This document shows positions 53,715 to 61,180 of a stretch of 64,000 nt of DNA, piece by piece (the first letter of the stretch is position 1; every line of letters starts with the position of its first letter). Both the position numbers and the translations under genes were made by a program. The notes below the pieces were generated by a model that ran no database searches, had not been told where the DNA came from, and was given only the letters and a program-made list of their open reading frames with translations. Origin of the DNA: Streptomyces sp. P9-A4 (lineage in GTDB: Bacteria; Actinomycetota; Actinomycetes; Streptomycetales; Streptomycetaceae); the NCBI RefSeq assembly GCF_036634195.1, contig NZ_JAZIFY010000002.1:62001-126000 (forward strand). The letters are read 5' to 3'.

Positions 53715-54725
53715 CTACGCCCTGGTCGCGGCCCTGGTCGGTTCCACGGCGTGGCGCAGGGGCTCGCCGTTCACCAGTCGGCGCAGTTCGTCACGGACGA
53801 GTTCGCCGAGACGGGCCCGCTCCCCGCCCATGGCGCCTGCGAGATGGGGGGTGAGGACGACGTTCGGCAGGGTGAACAGTGCCGAACCGGGGTCGGGCGG
53901 CTCGGGCCAGGTGACGTCGAGCACGGCGGTGAGGTCGGAGCGGTCCCAGAGGACCCCGATCACCTCCGGCTCGTTCAGGACGGCGCCGCGGGCCGTGTTG
54001 ATCAGGGTGGCACCCTCGGGGAGGAGGGACACCAGCCGTCTGCCGACGAGGCCTTCGGTCTCGGGGAGCAGCGGGGCGTGCACGCTCACGACGTCACACG
54101 TCGAGAACAGTTCCTCGACGCCGGTGAGCCGGACGCCCAGCCCGCCGGCGAGGGCCGGGTCGATCACGGGGTCGCAGGCCAGCACCTCGACGTCGAAGTG
54201 CCGCAGGTGCTCCGCGACGAGCCGGCCGATCTCGCCCAGACCGAGCAGGCCGACCCGGGAGCCGTATCCGCCGGCCACCCGGGGGTCGTGCGGGAACTTC
54301 CCGCGGGCGGCCACCTCGCGGGCCTGCCGGTGGACCTGTTTGAGGCCGAGCAGGATCTGGGCGAGGCTGAATTCGGCGACCGGGACGGCGTTGGCCGCCG
54401 CCGCGGTGACGATCGGGACGCCCCTGGCCCAGAACTCCGGTGTGGTCAGATGGCGCACCGAACCGGCGGCCACCATGACCGCCCTCAAGCGTGGCGCGTG
54501 GGCGAGGAGTTCCGCGTCGAGGACCGGCGCTCCCCAGCCGGTGAGCAGCACGTCGACCTCCTCCAGGACGCTCGGATCGCGCCGGAGGGCTTCGCGGGTG
54601 AGGGCGGGGGTCCGGAGGTTCACCAGGCGCCCGATGTCCTGGAGGACCGGCGCCGGGTAGACATCGGCCCTGCGCCCTTCTTCCATGACCAGTTGGGCGT
54701 TGAGCATCCTCGTCGTGTCTGCCAT
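53715..54725 (-). CDS. D-2-hydroxyacid dehydrogenase family protein
   Basis: A 336-residue NAD-dependent 2-hydroxyacid dehydrogenase. The Rossmann motif is GLLGLGEIGRLVAEHL near residue 157; the catalytic Arg is in NTARGAVLNE and the His in LTPHLAGAMGGE. Family members reduce 2-keto acids or oxidise D-2-hydroxyacids. ATG 54725 has GGAGG 8 bp upstream. It is divergent from the FAH hydrolase gene, with two palindromes between them, so it belongs to the same regulon; its substrate in the pathway is unknown. Confidence 0.85.
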   Translation of the reverse strand: MADTTRMLNAQLVMEEGRRADVYPAPVLQDIGRLVNLRTPALTREALRRDPSVLEEVDVLLTGWGAPVLDAELLAHAPRLRAVMVAAGSVRHLTTPEFWARGVPIVTAAAANAVPVAEFSLAQILLGLKQVHRQAREVAARGKFPHDPRVAGGYGSRVGLLGLGEIGRLVAEHLRHFDVEVLACDPVIDPALAGGLGVRLTGVEELFSTCDVVSVHAPLLPETEGLVGRRLVSLLPEGATLINTARGAVLNEPEVIGVLWDRSDLTAVLDVTWPEPPDPGSALFTLPNVVLTPHLAGAMGGERARLGELVRDELRRLVNGEPLRHAVEPTRAATRA

Positions 54726-54854
54726 CGGCTCGGCCTCCTGGGGCGTGGCGGTCTGGGCGCCGGCCGGCCGCTCCCCCGGGGTCGGGGCGCCGTGAGGCGC
54801 GTCGGCGCGGTACGGGAGCGGGTGCCGGGAGCGGCCGTCGGCGCGCCACACGAT

Positions 54855-54865
54855 ACATCGGATGA
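54855..54865. promoter_or_regulatory. Operator candidate, ACATCGGATGA (dehydrogenase promoter)
   Basis: Context GATACATCGGATGACAC, 130 bp upstream of the hydroxyacid dehydrogenase gene. It has one mismatch to the perfect palindrome. Confidence 0.55.
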
Positions 54866-54950
54866 CACCTCGGGGCGATGGGTGGATCGCTCCCCCGCCA
54901 GTAACTACCTCTGGACAAAACGCCAGTTGATTGGTTGCATTCCCGGGTCG

Positions 54951-54966
54951 ATACATCCGATGTATA
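54951..54966. promoter_or_regulatory. Operator candidate, ATACATCCGATGTATA (FAH hydrolase promoter)
   Basis: The longest copy, palindromic over 15 bases, 18 bp upstream of the FAH gene. TACATC can serve as a -10 box with TTGATT 19 bases upstream, so a bound repressor would block RNA polymerase. Confidence 0.65.
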
Positions 54967-54984
54967 ACGTGAAGGGTGGCTGGC

Positions 54985-55866
54985 ATGCGCGTGCTGAGAG
55001 TCGGAGAGGCGGGGGCCGAGCGCCCCGCGGTCCTCGGTGGGTCGGGTGAACTCCTCGACGCGTCCGGCGTCCTCGACGACATCGACCACCGCTCCCTCGC
55101 CGACGGCGCCCTCGACCGCCTCGCGGGCGCGGTGGCCGCCGGGGAGCTGCCCGTACTGGACTCCGGAATGCCGCCCGCTCCCGGCGCCGCGACCGGCGTA
55201 CGGATCGGGGCGCCGGTGGCACGCCCCGGAAAGGTGGTGTGCATAGGCCTCAACTACCGTGACCACGCCGAGGAGACGGGCGCCGCGATCCCGGCCGAGC
55301 CGGTCGTGTTCATGAAGGACCCCTGGACGGTCTCGGGGCCGTACGACGACGTGCTGGTCCCCCGCGACAGCGTCAAGACCGACTACGAGGTCGAGCTCGC
55401 CGTGGTGATCGGCAGGACCGCGCGCTACCTGGAGAGCGACGAGGACGCCCTCGCGTGCGTCGCCGGGTACGCCGTCTCCCATGACGTCTCCGAGCGCGCC
55501 TTCCAGCTGGAGCGCGGCGGCCAGTGGGACAAGGGCAAGAGCTGCGAGACCTTCAACCCGCTCGGTCCGTGGCTCGTCACCCCCGACGAGATCCCCGACC
55601 CGGGCAAGCTCGCCCTCCGGCTGTCGGTGAACGGCGTCGAGCGCCAGAACGGCACGACGGCGGACATGGTGTTCCCGGTCGCCGAGATCATCCGCTACCT
55701 GAGCCGGTTCATGGTGCTGTACCCCGGCGACGTCATCAACACCGGGACCCCGGCCGGTGTCGCCCTCGGCCGTCCGGAGCCGCGCCCGTACCTCCGCCAC
55801 GGGGATGTCGTCGAGTGCGGGATCGACGGGCTCGGCATCATGCGCCACACCTTCCGACAGGCCTGA
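54985..55866 (+). CDS. FAH-family hydrolase, probable 2,4-diketo-3-deoxy-L-fuconate hydrolase
   Basis: A 293-residue fumarylacetoacetate hydrolase family protein: GLNYRDHAEETG, the metal site in DYEVELAVVIG, FMKDPWTVSGP, NTGTPAGVALG. FAH-family enzymes cleave C-C bonds of diketo acids; in the oxidative L-fucose and L-rhamnose pathways one cleaves the 2,4-diketo-3-deoxy acid to pyruvate and L-lactate. That would complete the pathway and feed LutABC. ATG 54985 has GAAGGG 8 bp upstream; GTG 54976 is an alternative. The operator-like palindrome directly upstream links it to the GntR regulator. Confidence 0.87.
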   Translation: MRVLRVGEAGAERPAVLGGSGELLDASGVLDDIDHRSLADGALDRLAGAVAAGELPVLDSGMPPAPGAATGVRIGAPVARPGKVVCIGLNYRDHAEETGAAIPAEPVVFMKDPWTVSGPYDDVLVPRDSVKTDYEVELAVVIGRTARYLESDEDALACVAGYAVSHDVSERAFQLERGGQWDKGKSCETFNPLGPWLVTPDEIPDPGKLALRLSVNGVERQNGTTADMVFPVAEIIRYLSRFMVLYPGDVINTGTPAGVALGRPEPRPYLRHGDVVECGIDGLGIMRHTFRQA

Positions 55867-55878
55867 GAGGACGCCCAC

Positions 55879-56493
55879 GTGCAGTTCACCCCGTCCGACC
55901 GGCTGCTCTTCGTCGGAGACTCCGTCACCGACACCGGGCGCGACCGCGAGGACCCCTCGTCCCTCGGCGCCGGCTATGTACGGCTGGTCTCCGAGGCGCT
56001 TCCCCCCTCGGTGACGGTCCTCAACCGGGGGGTCAACGGGAACCGCGTCCGGGACCTGGAGGCGCGCTGGTCCACCGATGTCCTCGCGCTCGGTCCGACG
56101 GTGGTCACCGTGCTGATCGGCATCAACGACACCTGGCGCCGCTACGACCGGGGCCTTCCCAGTCCGTTGCCGGAGTTCGAGGCCGCCCTCGGCCGGGTTC
56201 TGGCCCTCGCCGAGGAGAAGTGCGCCGCGCGGCTCTTCGTGATGACGCCGTTCCTGCTCCCGGCCACCCCCGAGCAGGAGACCTGGTTCGAGGACCTCGG
56301 TCCTCGGACGGACGCCGTCCTGCGGGCCGCCGCCGCCCGGGGCGCGACGGTGGTACGCACGGACCTGGCGCTGCACCGCGCCGCCGAGGAGCACGGGGCG
56401 GCGGCCCTCGCCCCGGACGGCGTCCACCCGACCCCGCTCGGCCACCGCGTGGTGGCGAAGGCCTGGCTGACGGCGGCGGGGGCGGGGGTGTGA
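55879..56493 (+). CDS. SGNH/GDSL-type esterase
   Basis: A 204-residue SGNH hydrolase: block I LFVGDSVTDTG with the nucleophile Ser, block III LIGINDTW, and block V APDGVHPTPLGH with catalytic Asp and His. There is no signal peptide, so it is cytoplasmic. It follows the FAH gene by 12 bp on the same strand and is probably co-transcribed. It may deacetylate or de-esterify imported oligosaccharides; this is inference. GTG start with GAGAGGA upstream. Confidence 0.85.
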   Translation: MQFTPSDRLLFVGDSVTDTGRDREDPSSLGAGYVRLVSEALPPSVTVLNRGVNGNRVRDLEARWSTDVLALGPTVVTVLIGINDTWRRYDRGLPSPLPEFEAALGRVLALAEEKCAARLFVMTPFLLPATPEQETWFEDLGPRTDAVLRAAAARGATVVRTDLALHRAAEEHGAAALAPDGVHPTPLGHRVVAKAWLTAAGAGV

Positions 56494-56514
56494 CGACCGG
56501 TCGGGGCGGAGGGA

Positions 56515-56868
56515 TCAGGGGCAGCTGATGCGGATGCCGCCCGGGGCGGTGGTGCGGGTGTCCGTGCCCATGCCTCCGCCGGCGGTGCCGTTGCCCGCGA
56601 CGCCGTCGGTGGCGATGAGCCGGTCGTTGCCGTAGGAGCCGGTCAGAAGGTCGTGGCCCGGGCCTCCGTCGAGGGTGTCGTCGCCGTAGCCGCCGTCCTC
56701 GTCGTCGTTCCCGTATCCGCCGTGGACGGTGTCGTTGCCGTAGCTCGCGCGGATGATGTCGTTACCGCCGAGGCCGCAGATCACGTCGTTGCCTAAGCCG
56801 CCGTTCAGGGTGTCCGCGCCGCTCGTGCCGATGATCGTGCAGCCGCGTGCGTTGTTCACGGAAGTCGT
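56515..56868 (-). CDS. RTX-type calcium-binding repeat protein, N-terminus unclear
   Basis: The reading frame encodes several Gly/Asp-rich nonapeptide repeats (GGLGNDVICG, GGNDIIRA, GYGNDTVHGG, GDDTLDGGPGHD), the hemolysin-type Ca-binding fold of exported proteins. The repeats start soon after a GTG in TSVNNARGCTIIGTSG. The frame stays open upstream to an ATG at 57015, but that extension (Arg/His-rich) is not a signal peptide. Either the signal peptide is lost or frameshifted, or the gene is a fragment. It is convergent with the esterase gene. Confidence 0.55.
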   Translation of the reverse strand, partial: TTSVNNARGCTIIGTSGADTLNGGLGNDVICGLGGNDIIRASYGNDTVHGGYGNDDEDGGYGDDTLDGGPGHDLLTGSYGNDRLIATDGVAGNGTAGGGMGTDTRTTAPGGIRISCP

Positions 56869-57208
56869 CGCGGTGGCGGCGGGCCCCTCTGGGGCCGGTC
56901 CGACGGTCTCAGCTCTACGTGGGTCATGGCGTTGCGTGGGGATACGGGGGGGGCAGCGCACAGCTTCCTGGTGGCGGGCGACCCGTTCCCGTCGGCCGTC
57001 CCGGACCAGGCTCACCGGACCCCGGGAACCACCCCCGCGAGGGAGCGCGCGGGGCGCGGTCCGACAGCCCGCTCTTCATACGGTGGGAGTCCCCCGAGAC
57101 CGGTGTCCCGGGCGGCTGACCGGCCGGGACACCGCGTACCCTCACATCGCGGGAGTGGCGTGCGGGACCGGGGTTCCGGGCGCGGGCAGGGCGAGCGGGG
57201 AACGGAAG

Positions 57209-57826
57209 ATGACTCAGGCACACGGGCGGGCGACGGACTCCGAAGGAGACGGACGGGACCGGGCGGCCACCGTACGCGTGTTCATCGCCCTCGCCCCGCC
57301 CGACGTGGCGAAGGACGAGCTCGCGCGCGAGCTGGGGCCGGCGTACGAGACGTACCCGCGCATGCGATGGAACCGGATCGAGGACTGGCACATCACGCTG
57401 GCGTTCCTCGGCGAGCTTCCGGCCGCGACCGTTCCGTCCCTGCGGCCACCGCTCGCGGAGCTCGCCGCCTCGCACCGGCCGGTCGAGCTGGCGCTGCGGG
57501 GCGGCGGGCACTTCGACGAACGGGTGCTGTGGAGCGGGATCGACGGGGACCTGGAGGGACTGCACCGGCTGGCCACCGATGTCCGCACGGTGGTCAGGGA
57601 GTGCGGTGTCGCCTTCGAGGACCGGCCGCTGCGGCCCCATCTGACCCTGGCGCGGGCACGGCGGGACGATTTGTCCAGCGTGGTGACGGTGGCCGCCGGA
57701 CTGGCCGGGTTCACGGGGCACGGCTGGCGGGCGGAGCGGCTGCATCTGGTGGGCAGCGACTTCGGACGCGGTCCGGGACCGATCCGGTACCGCGACATCG
57801 AGGCCTGGAGCTTCGACGGGCGTTGA
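57209..57826 (+). CDS. thpR: RNA 2',3'-cyclic phosphodiesterase (ThpR/LigT family)
   Basis: A 205-residue 2H phosphoesterase with both catalytic tetrapeptides: HITL in WHITLAFLGEL near residue 64 and HLTL in RPHLTLARAR near 148. The family hydrolyses 2',3'-cyclic phosphates on RNA ends to 2'-phosphates. ATG 57209 has ACGGAAG just upstream. The first 25 residues are hydrophilic and extra to the family. It is monocistronic. Confidence 0.88.
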   Translation: MTQAHGRATDSEGDGRDRAATVRVFIALAPPDVAKDELARELGPAYETYPRMRWNRIEDWHITLAFLGELPAATVPSLRPPLAELAASHRPVELALRGGGHFDERVLWSGIDGDLEGLHRLATDVRTVVRECGVAFEDRPLRPHLTLARARRDDLSSVVTVAAGLAGFTGHGWRAERLHLVGSDFGRGPGPIRYRDIEAWSFDGR

Positions 57827-57947
57827 GACCCGCTCGGGGCGGCGGTGGGGCTGTCGGTGCGCCGCCATGCCATGCGGTCCTGCGAAACCGGACGGGGGGC
57901 CGTGTGCGTGGTTGCCTGTGCAGTGATCGCTCTGGAAGGGAAACTCC

Positions 57948-58880
57948 TTGTCCACCTCGTCCAGCACAGGTTTCGGCTCGTCCCGTCGTGCCGCTCTCGC
58001 TCTCGGAGCCGGCGCGGCCCTGACCCTGGCTCTGCCTCTCGGCGGCTCCGCGTACGCCTCCACCCCCGGGAGCGAAGACATCGGCGCCCGGCTGCGGGAG
58101 CTCGAAGCGCGGCACTCCGCGCGCCTCGGGGTCTACGCCCATGACGTACGCGCGGGGCGCACGATCACGTACCGCGCCGGAGAGCGGTTCCCGATGTGCT
58201 CGCTCTTCAAGACGCTCGCCGTCGCGGCGGTGCTGCGCGACCTCGACCACGACGGTACGTTCCTGGCGCGGCGCATCCGGTACACCGAGGCCTACGTCCG
58301 GCGGTCGGGCTGGTCCCCGGTGACCGGGAAGTCCGAGAACCTCGCCCACGGCATGACGGTCTCCGCGCTCTGCGACGCCACCCTCAGATTCAGCGACAAC
58401 ACCGCCGCCAACCTCCTGCTGCGCGAGCTGGGCGGTCCGACGGCCGTCACACGGTTCGCGCGGTCGGTCGGGGACCGCACGACGCGCCTCGACCGCTGGG
58501 AGCCCGAGCTGAACTCGGCGGAGCCGTCGCGGGAGACCGACACGACCACCCCCCGGGCCATCGGCCGGACCTACGGGCGCCTCGTCCTCGGCGGCGCGCT
58601 CGCGCCCCGGGACCGGGAGCGGCTCACCGGCTGGATGCTCGGCAACACGACGAGCGTCGAGCGGTTCCGCAAGGGGCTCCCCGCCGACTGGGCGCTCGCC
58701 GACAAGACCGGCGGCGGACGGTACGGCACCAACAACGACGCGGGCGTCACCTGGCCGCCGGACGGCGGGCCGATCGTGCTGGCGGTGATGACCACCCGGG
58801 ACGCGGAGGACGCGCCTCCCGTCGACGCGCTGGTCGCCGAGGCGGCCTCGGCGGTGGCGGCGGAGCTGCGGTCCCGGTAG
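57948..58880 (+). CDS. Class A beta-lactamase
   Basis: A 310-residue secreted serine beta-lactamase. A Tat-type signal is seen (SSRRAALALGAGAALTLALPL, then SAYAS). All class A motifs are present: SLFK (Ser70-Lys73), SDN (130 loop), EPELNSAEP (Glu166 and Asn170 omega loop) and KTGGG (Lys234). It hydrolyses penicillins or cephalosporins in the extracellular space. TTG start with GGAAGGG 9 bp upstream. No regulator of the AmpR or BlaI type is adjacent. Confidence 0.93.
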   Translation: MSTSSSTGFGSSRRAALALGAGAALTLALPLGGSAYASTPGSEDIGARLRELEARHSARLGVYAHDVRAGRTITYRAGERFPMCSLFKTLAVAAVLRDLDHDGTFLARRIRYTEAYVRRSGWSPVTGKSENLAHGMTVSALCDATLRFSDNTAANLLLRELGGPTAVTRFARSVGDRTTRLDRWEPELNSAEPSRETDTTTPRAIGRTYGRLVLGGALAPRDRERLTGWMLGNTTSVERFRKGLPADWALADKTGGGRYGTNNDAGVTWPPDGGPIVLAVMTTRDAEDAPPVDALVAEAASAVAAELRSR

Positions 58881-58906
58881 CCCGGAAAGAGGCCGCGATA
58901 AATGGG

Positions 58907-58935
58907 TTGAGCGTCGTCCCGGGCTTTCCTAGGCT
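58907..58935 (+). promoter_or_regulatory. Near-consensus sigma-70 promoter
   Basis: TTGAGC (58907-58912) and TAGGCT (58930-58935) are separated by exactly 17 bases. Transcription would start near 58942, 8 bases before a full Shine-Dalgarno sequence. Confidence 0.65.
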
Positions 58936-58969
58936 GTGGTCACACGCTGAAAGGAGGTGATCCGAGAAC

Positions 58970-59008
58970 ATGGTTTCTTTTCGGATTCGTGAGGTGACTG
59001 CGGGCTAA
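58970..59008 (+). CDS. 12-residue leader peptide ORF with perfect ribosome binding site
   Basis: ATG at 58970 opens the frame MVSFRIREVTAG, ending TAA. Upstream, AAAGGAGGTGATCC (58950-58963) is fully complementary to the 3' end of 16S rRNA, the strongest ribosome binding site in the window. The stop codon is followed immediately by the left arm of a hairpin. Promoter, binding site, short ORF and alternative hairpins form the layout of a leader-peptide attenuator. No plus-strand gene follows. Confidence 0.6.
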   Translation: MVSFRIREVTAG

Positions 59009-59052
59009 CGGCCTGCCGTCGCACTCTGTGCACCTCGGCAGGCCGCCTGCCG
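59009..59052 (+). promoter_or_regulatory. Mutually exclusive hairpins after the leader ORF (attenuator-like)
   Basis: Arm A CGGCCTGCCG (59009-59018) pairs perfectly with arm B CGGCAGGCCG (59036-59045). Arm B also starts CGGCAGG, which pairs with arm C CCTGCCG (59046-59052) across three bases. A:B and B:C cannot coexist. A ribosome at the leader stop codon would cover arm A and favour B:C. Confidence 0.55.
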
Positions 59053-59069
59053 AAAACCACGCAGTCACC

Positions 59070-59143
59070 CGACCCGTGGGCCGCCGGTACTCCGGCCGGC
59101 TCCCGTCCGAACTCGAGCGGACGGGACCAAGGCCCACGGGTCG
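59070..59143 (+). ncRNA. Predicted three-way-junction RNA structure
   Basis: An outer 13-bp perfect stem (CGACCCGTGGGCC, 59070-59082, with GGCCCACGGGTCG, 59131-59143) encloses two hairpins: GCCGG-TACT-CCGGC (59083-59096), and TCCCGTCCG (59101-59109) with CGGACGGGA (59118-59126). It lies on the same predicted transcript as the leader ORF. It could be a terminator, a stable RNA end or a regulatory element. Confidence 0.5.
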
Positions 59144-59279
59144 TCTGCGTTCCCGGACCGACCGGCTCCGGCCCCGGCCCGGCGGCGAGGCCGAAGATCT
59201 CGCGGACGGTCGTGCCGTACGTGATCAGGTCCATGGTCCCGATCGACGCCCGGGCGGCCGGCGAAGGAGAGCTACCCGC

Positions 59280-59325
59280 ATGCGCGTCGCGCCCCGGTCT
59301 CGGGCACCGGGGCGCCGACGCGCAT
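59280..59325 (-). terminator. Terminator hairpin of the FAD monooxygenase gene
   Basis: An 18-base arm (starting ATGCGCGTCG) pairs with the 19-base arm ending CGACGCGCAT with one bulged base and a 9-base loop. It lies 13 bp beyond the monooxygenase stop on the minus strand. Also usable in the plus direction for the leader transcript. Confidence 0.65.
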
Positions 59326-59337
59326 CCGGAGCCCCTG

Positions 59338-60471
59338 CTAGTAGGGCTTCGCCAGGACGTGCGCGGCGCCCGGGATGCCGATCTCCAGGAGGGCGTTCTC
59401 GTCCGCCGTGGTCGACGCACCCATCTCCTGCTTGAGGATCGCGCGCGACATCGCCTGCACCCACATCGCCCGGGGGCGGCGCCGGGCCTCCCAGGCCTCC
59501 AGCGCGGCCGGCACGGAGTCCGCCTCGTCGAGGGACAGGGCCAGCACGAGGGCGTCCTCGACGGCCATCGCCGCACCCTGGGCCAGGTGCGGGGTGGAGG
59601 CGTGGGCGGCGTCGCCCGCGAGGACCACCCGGCCCACGTGCCAGGGCTCCTCGACGGTCACCTGGGAGATGCGGGAGTAGACGACGGCCGAGGGGTCGGT
59701 GACGGCGGCGAGCGCCTCGGCGACGGGGCCGGAGAACATGGCGAGCCGCTTCGCGAGCTCCTCGTGCGCGTGCTCCGGGTCCGGACGGAAGTCCTCGGCC
59801 TCGGCGAACACGGCTCCCAGGTACATGAGTTCGTCCGTGATCGGGGTGAGCAGGGCCTTGGCCTCCTGGCCGGCCGTGCCCATCACGACGCCCTGGACGT
59901 CGGCATGGCGCGGCATGGTGACCCGCCAGTTGGCGAATCCGGTGTACTCGGGCGCGTACCGGTCCCCGTAGAGGCGGGTGCGCAGGGGGGAGCCGATGCC
60001 GTCGAAGCCGACGACGAGGTCCCAGCGGCCGGTGGAGCCGTCGGAGAGCCTCACGTCGACGCCGGTGCCGTCGTCGTCGAGCTCGGTGATCGTCGCGGCG
60101 AACCGGACCGTGGCGCCGGCGGCGACGGCGGCGTCGCCGAGGACCTTGGCGAGAGCGGGGCGCGGTATGCCGTTGCTCGCCGGGACGTCCTCCATGCGCG
60201 GCTGCGGAATGCGGGCGAGAGTGTTGCCGGCCGGGTCGGCGATCGTCAGGGCCTCCCACTCGAAGCCCGCTTCGAGGCAGGCGTCGAGGACGCCGATCTC
60301 ACGCATGACGTGAAGGGCGTTGGACGGCTGGATGATGCCGACGCCGAGCGCGTCGAGTTCGTCGCGGAGTTCGACGACCTCCACGGTGTGGCCGCGCCGG
60401 GCGAGGGCGGTGGCGAGCGCGAGGCCGCCGATGCCTCCGCCGTGGATCAGGACGCGCAGGTGTGATGCCAT
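59338..60471 (-). CDS. FAD-dependent monooxygenase (PHBH/UbiH-like)
   Basis: A 377-residue flavoprotein hydroxylase. The FAD-binding GxGxxG region reads HGGGIGGLALATALARRG at the N-terminus; the DG motif is LVVGFDGIGSPLR and the GD motif is VVLAGDAAHASTPHLAQGAAMAVEDA. The substrate, probably an aromatic compound, is not evident. It starts 136 bp downstream of the conservon GTPase gene on the same strand and may be read through from it. No signal peptide. Confidence 0.88.
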   Translation of the reverse strand: MASHLRVLIHGGGIGGLALATALARRGHTVEVVELRDELDALGVGIIQPSNALHVMREIGVLDACLEAGFEWEALTIADPAGNTLARIPQPRMEDVPASNGIPRPALAKVLGDAAVAAGATVRFAATITELDDDGTGVDVRLSDGSTGRWDLVVGFDGIGSPLRTRLYGDRYAPEYTGFANWRVTMPRHADVQGVVMGTAGQEAKALLTPITDELMYLGAVFAEAEDFRPDPEHAHEELAKRLAMFSGPVAEALAAVTDPSAVVYSRISQVTVEEPWHVGRVVLAGDAAHASTPHLAQGAAMAVEDALVLALSLDEADSVPAALEAWEARRRPRAMWVQAMSRAILKQEMGASTTADENALLEIGIPGAAHVLAKPY

Positions 60472-60607
60472 CTCGGATGTCTCCAGAACGTGACGGTGAA
60501 GGGGAGGGGTGGTCGCGGAGGTGGAGGTCCGCGGGGCGGGGGCCTTGTCTCGGGGGGCCTGGCCGCGAGGAGGGGGCGGTCGCGGGGTGGGCCCGGGCCC
60601 GGGTCGG

Positions 60608-61174
60608 TCAGACCGGCGCCGGGAGCCTCATCAGGTGGTCGACCAGGGCCAGGAGCACGTCCTTGTCGAAGGAGCGCTGCCGGACGTCGCCGATGAGCAG
60701 CGGAACGTGCGGATCGAGGTCGAGCGCGGTCCTGATCTCCTCGACCGTACGGGTGTTGTGGCCGTCGAAGCAGTTGATGGCGACGACGAAGGGGATCGCC
60801 CGGCTCTCGAAGAAGTCGATGGACGCGAAGCTGGTGTCGAGGCGCCTGGTGTCGGCGATGACCACGCCGCCGAGAGCGCCGTTGACCAGGTCGTTCCACA
60901 TGAACCAGAAGCGTTCCTGGCCGGGCGTGCCGAAGAGGTACACGACGAGTTCGTCGCTGACCGTGATGCGCCCGAAGTCCAGGGCGACGGTCGTCGTCTC
61001 CTTGGCTCCGATACCGGCCAGGTCGTCCACGCCGACGCTGGCGGTGGTGAGGTACTCCTCGGTGCGCAGCGGTGCGACCTCGCTGACCGCGCCGACGAGG
61101 GTGGTCTTGCCGACGCCGAATCCGCCGGCGACGAGGATCTTGACGGCGGCAGGGGCCGCCTGAGTGCTGATCAT
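60608..61174 (-). CDS. cvnD: Conservon GTP-binding protein (CvnD type)
   Basis: A 188-residue small GTPase of the actinobacterial conservon family, resembling MglA/Ras-like proteins. The P-loop is GGFGVGKTT near residue 18; GTPGQERF is the switch II region; INCFDG occupies the specificity position, departing from the classical NKxD. It works with CvnA, B and C as a membrane-associated signalling complex. ATG 61174 follows the DUF742 gene by 6 bp. Confidence 0.93.
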   Translation of the reverse strand: MISTQAAPAAVKILVAGGFGVGKTTLVGAVSEVAPLRTEEYLTTASVGVDDLAGIGAKETTTVALDFGRITVSDELVVYLFGTPGQERFWFMWNDLVNGALGGVVIADTRRLDTSFASIDFFESRAIPFVVAINCFDGHNTRTVEEIRTALDLDPHVPLLIGDVRQRSFDKDVLLALVDHLMRLPAPV

Positions 61175-61180
61175 GGGATT

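Noticed and set aside
58950..58963. Sequence complementary to the 16S rRNA 3' end, suspected as an rRNA gene fragment
   Set aside because: Only the anti-Shine-Dalgarno complement is present, with no further rRNA sequence. It is a perfect ribosome binding site.
58929..59236. Minus-strand frame starting MDLITYGTTVREIFG antisense to the leader region
   Set aside because: No ribosome binding site, low-complexity tail, and no family; it crosses the better-supported plus-strand promoter and hairpins.
59280..59435. Plus-strand ORF starting ATGCGCGTCG after GAAGGAG, possibly the gene controlled by the leader
   Set aside because: The start lies inside the terminator hairpin of the monooxygenase gene. 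The peptide is Arg/Pro/Ser-rich and runs antisense to the monooxygenase end.
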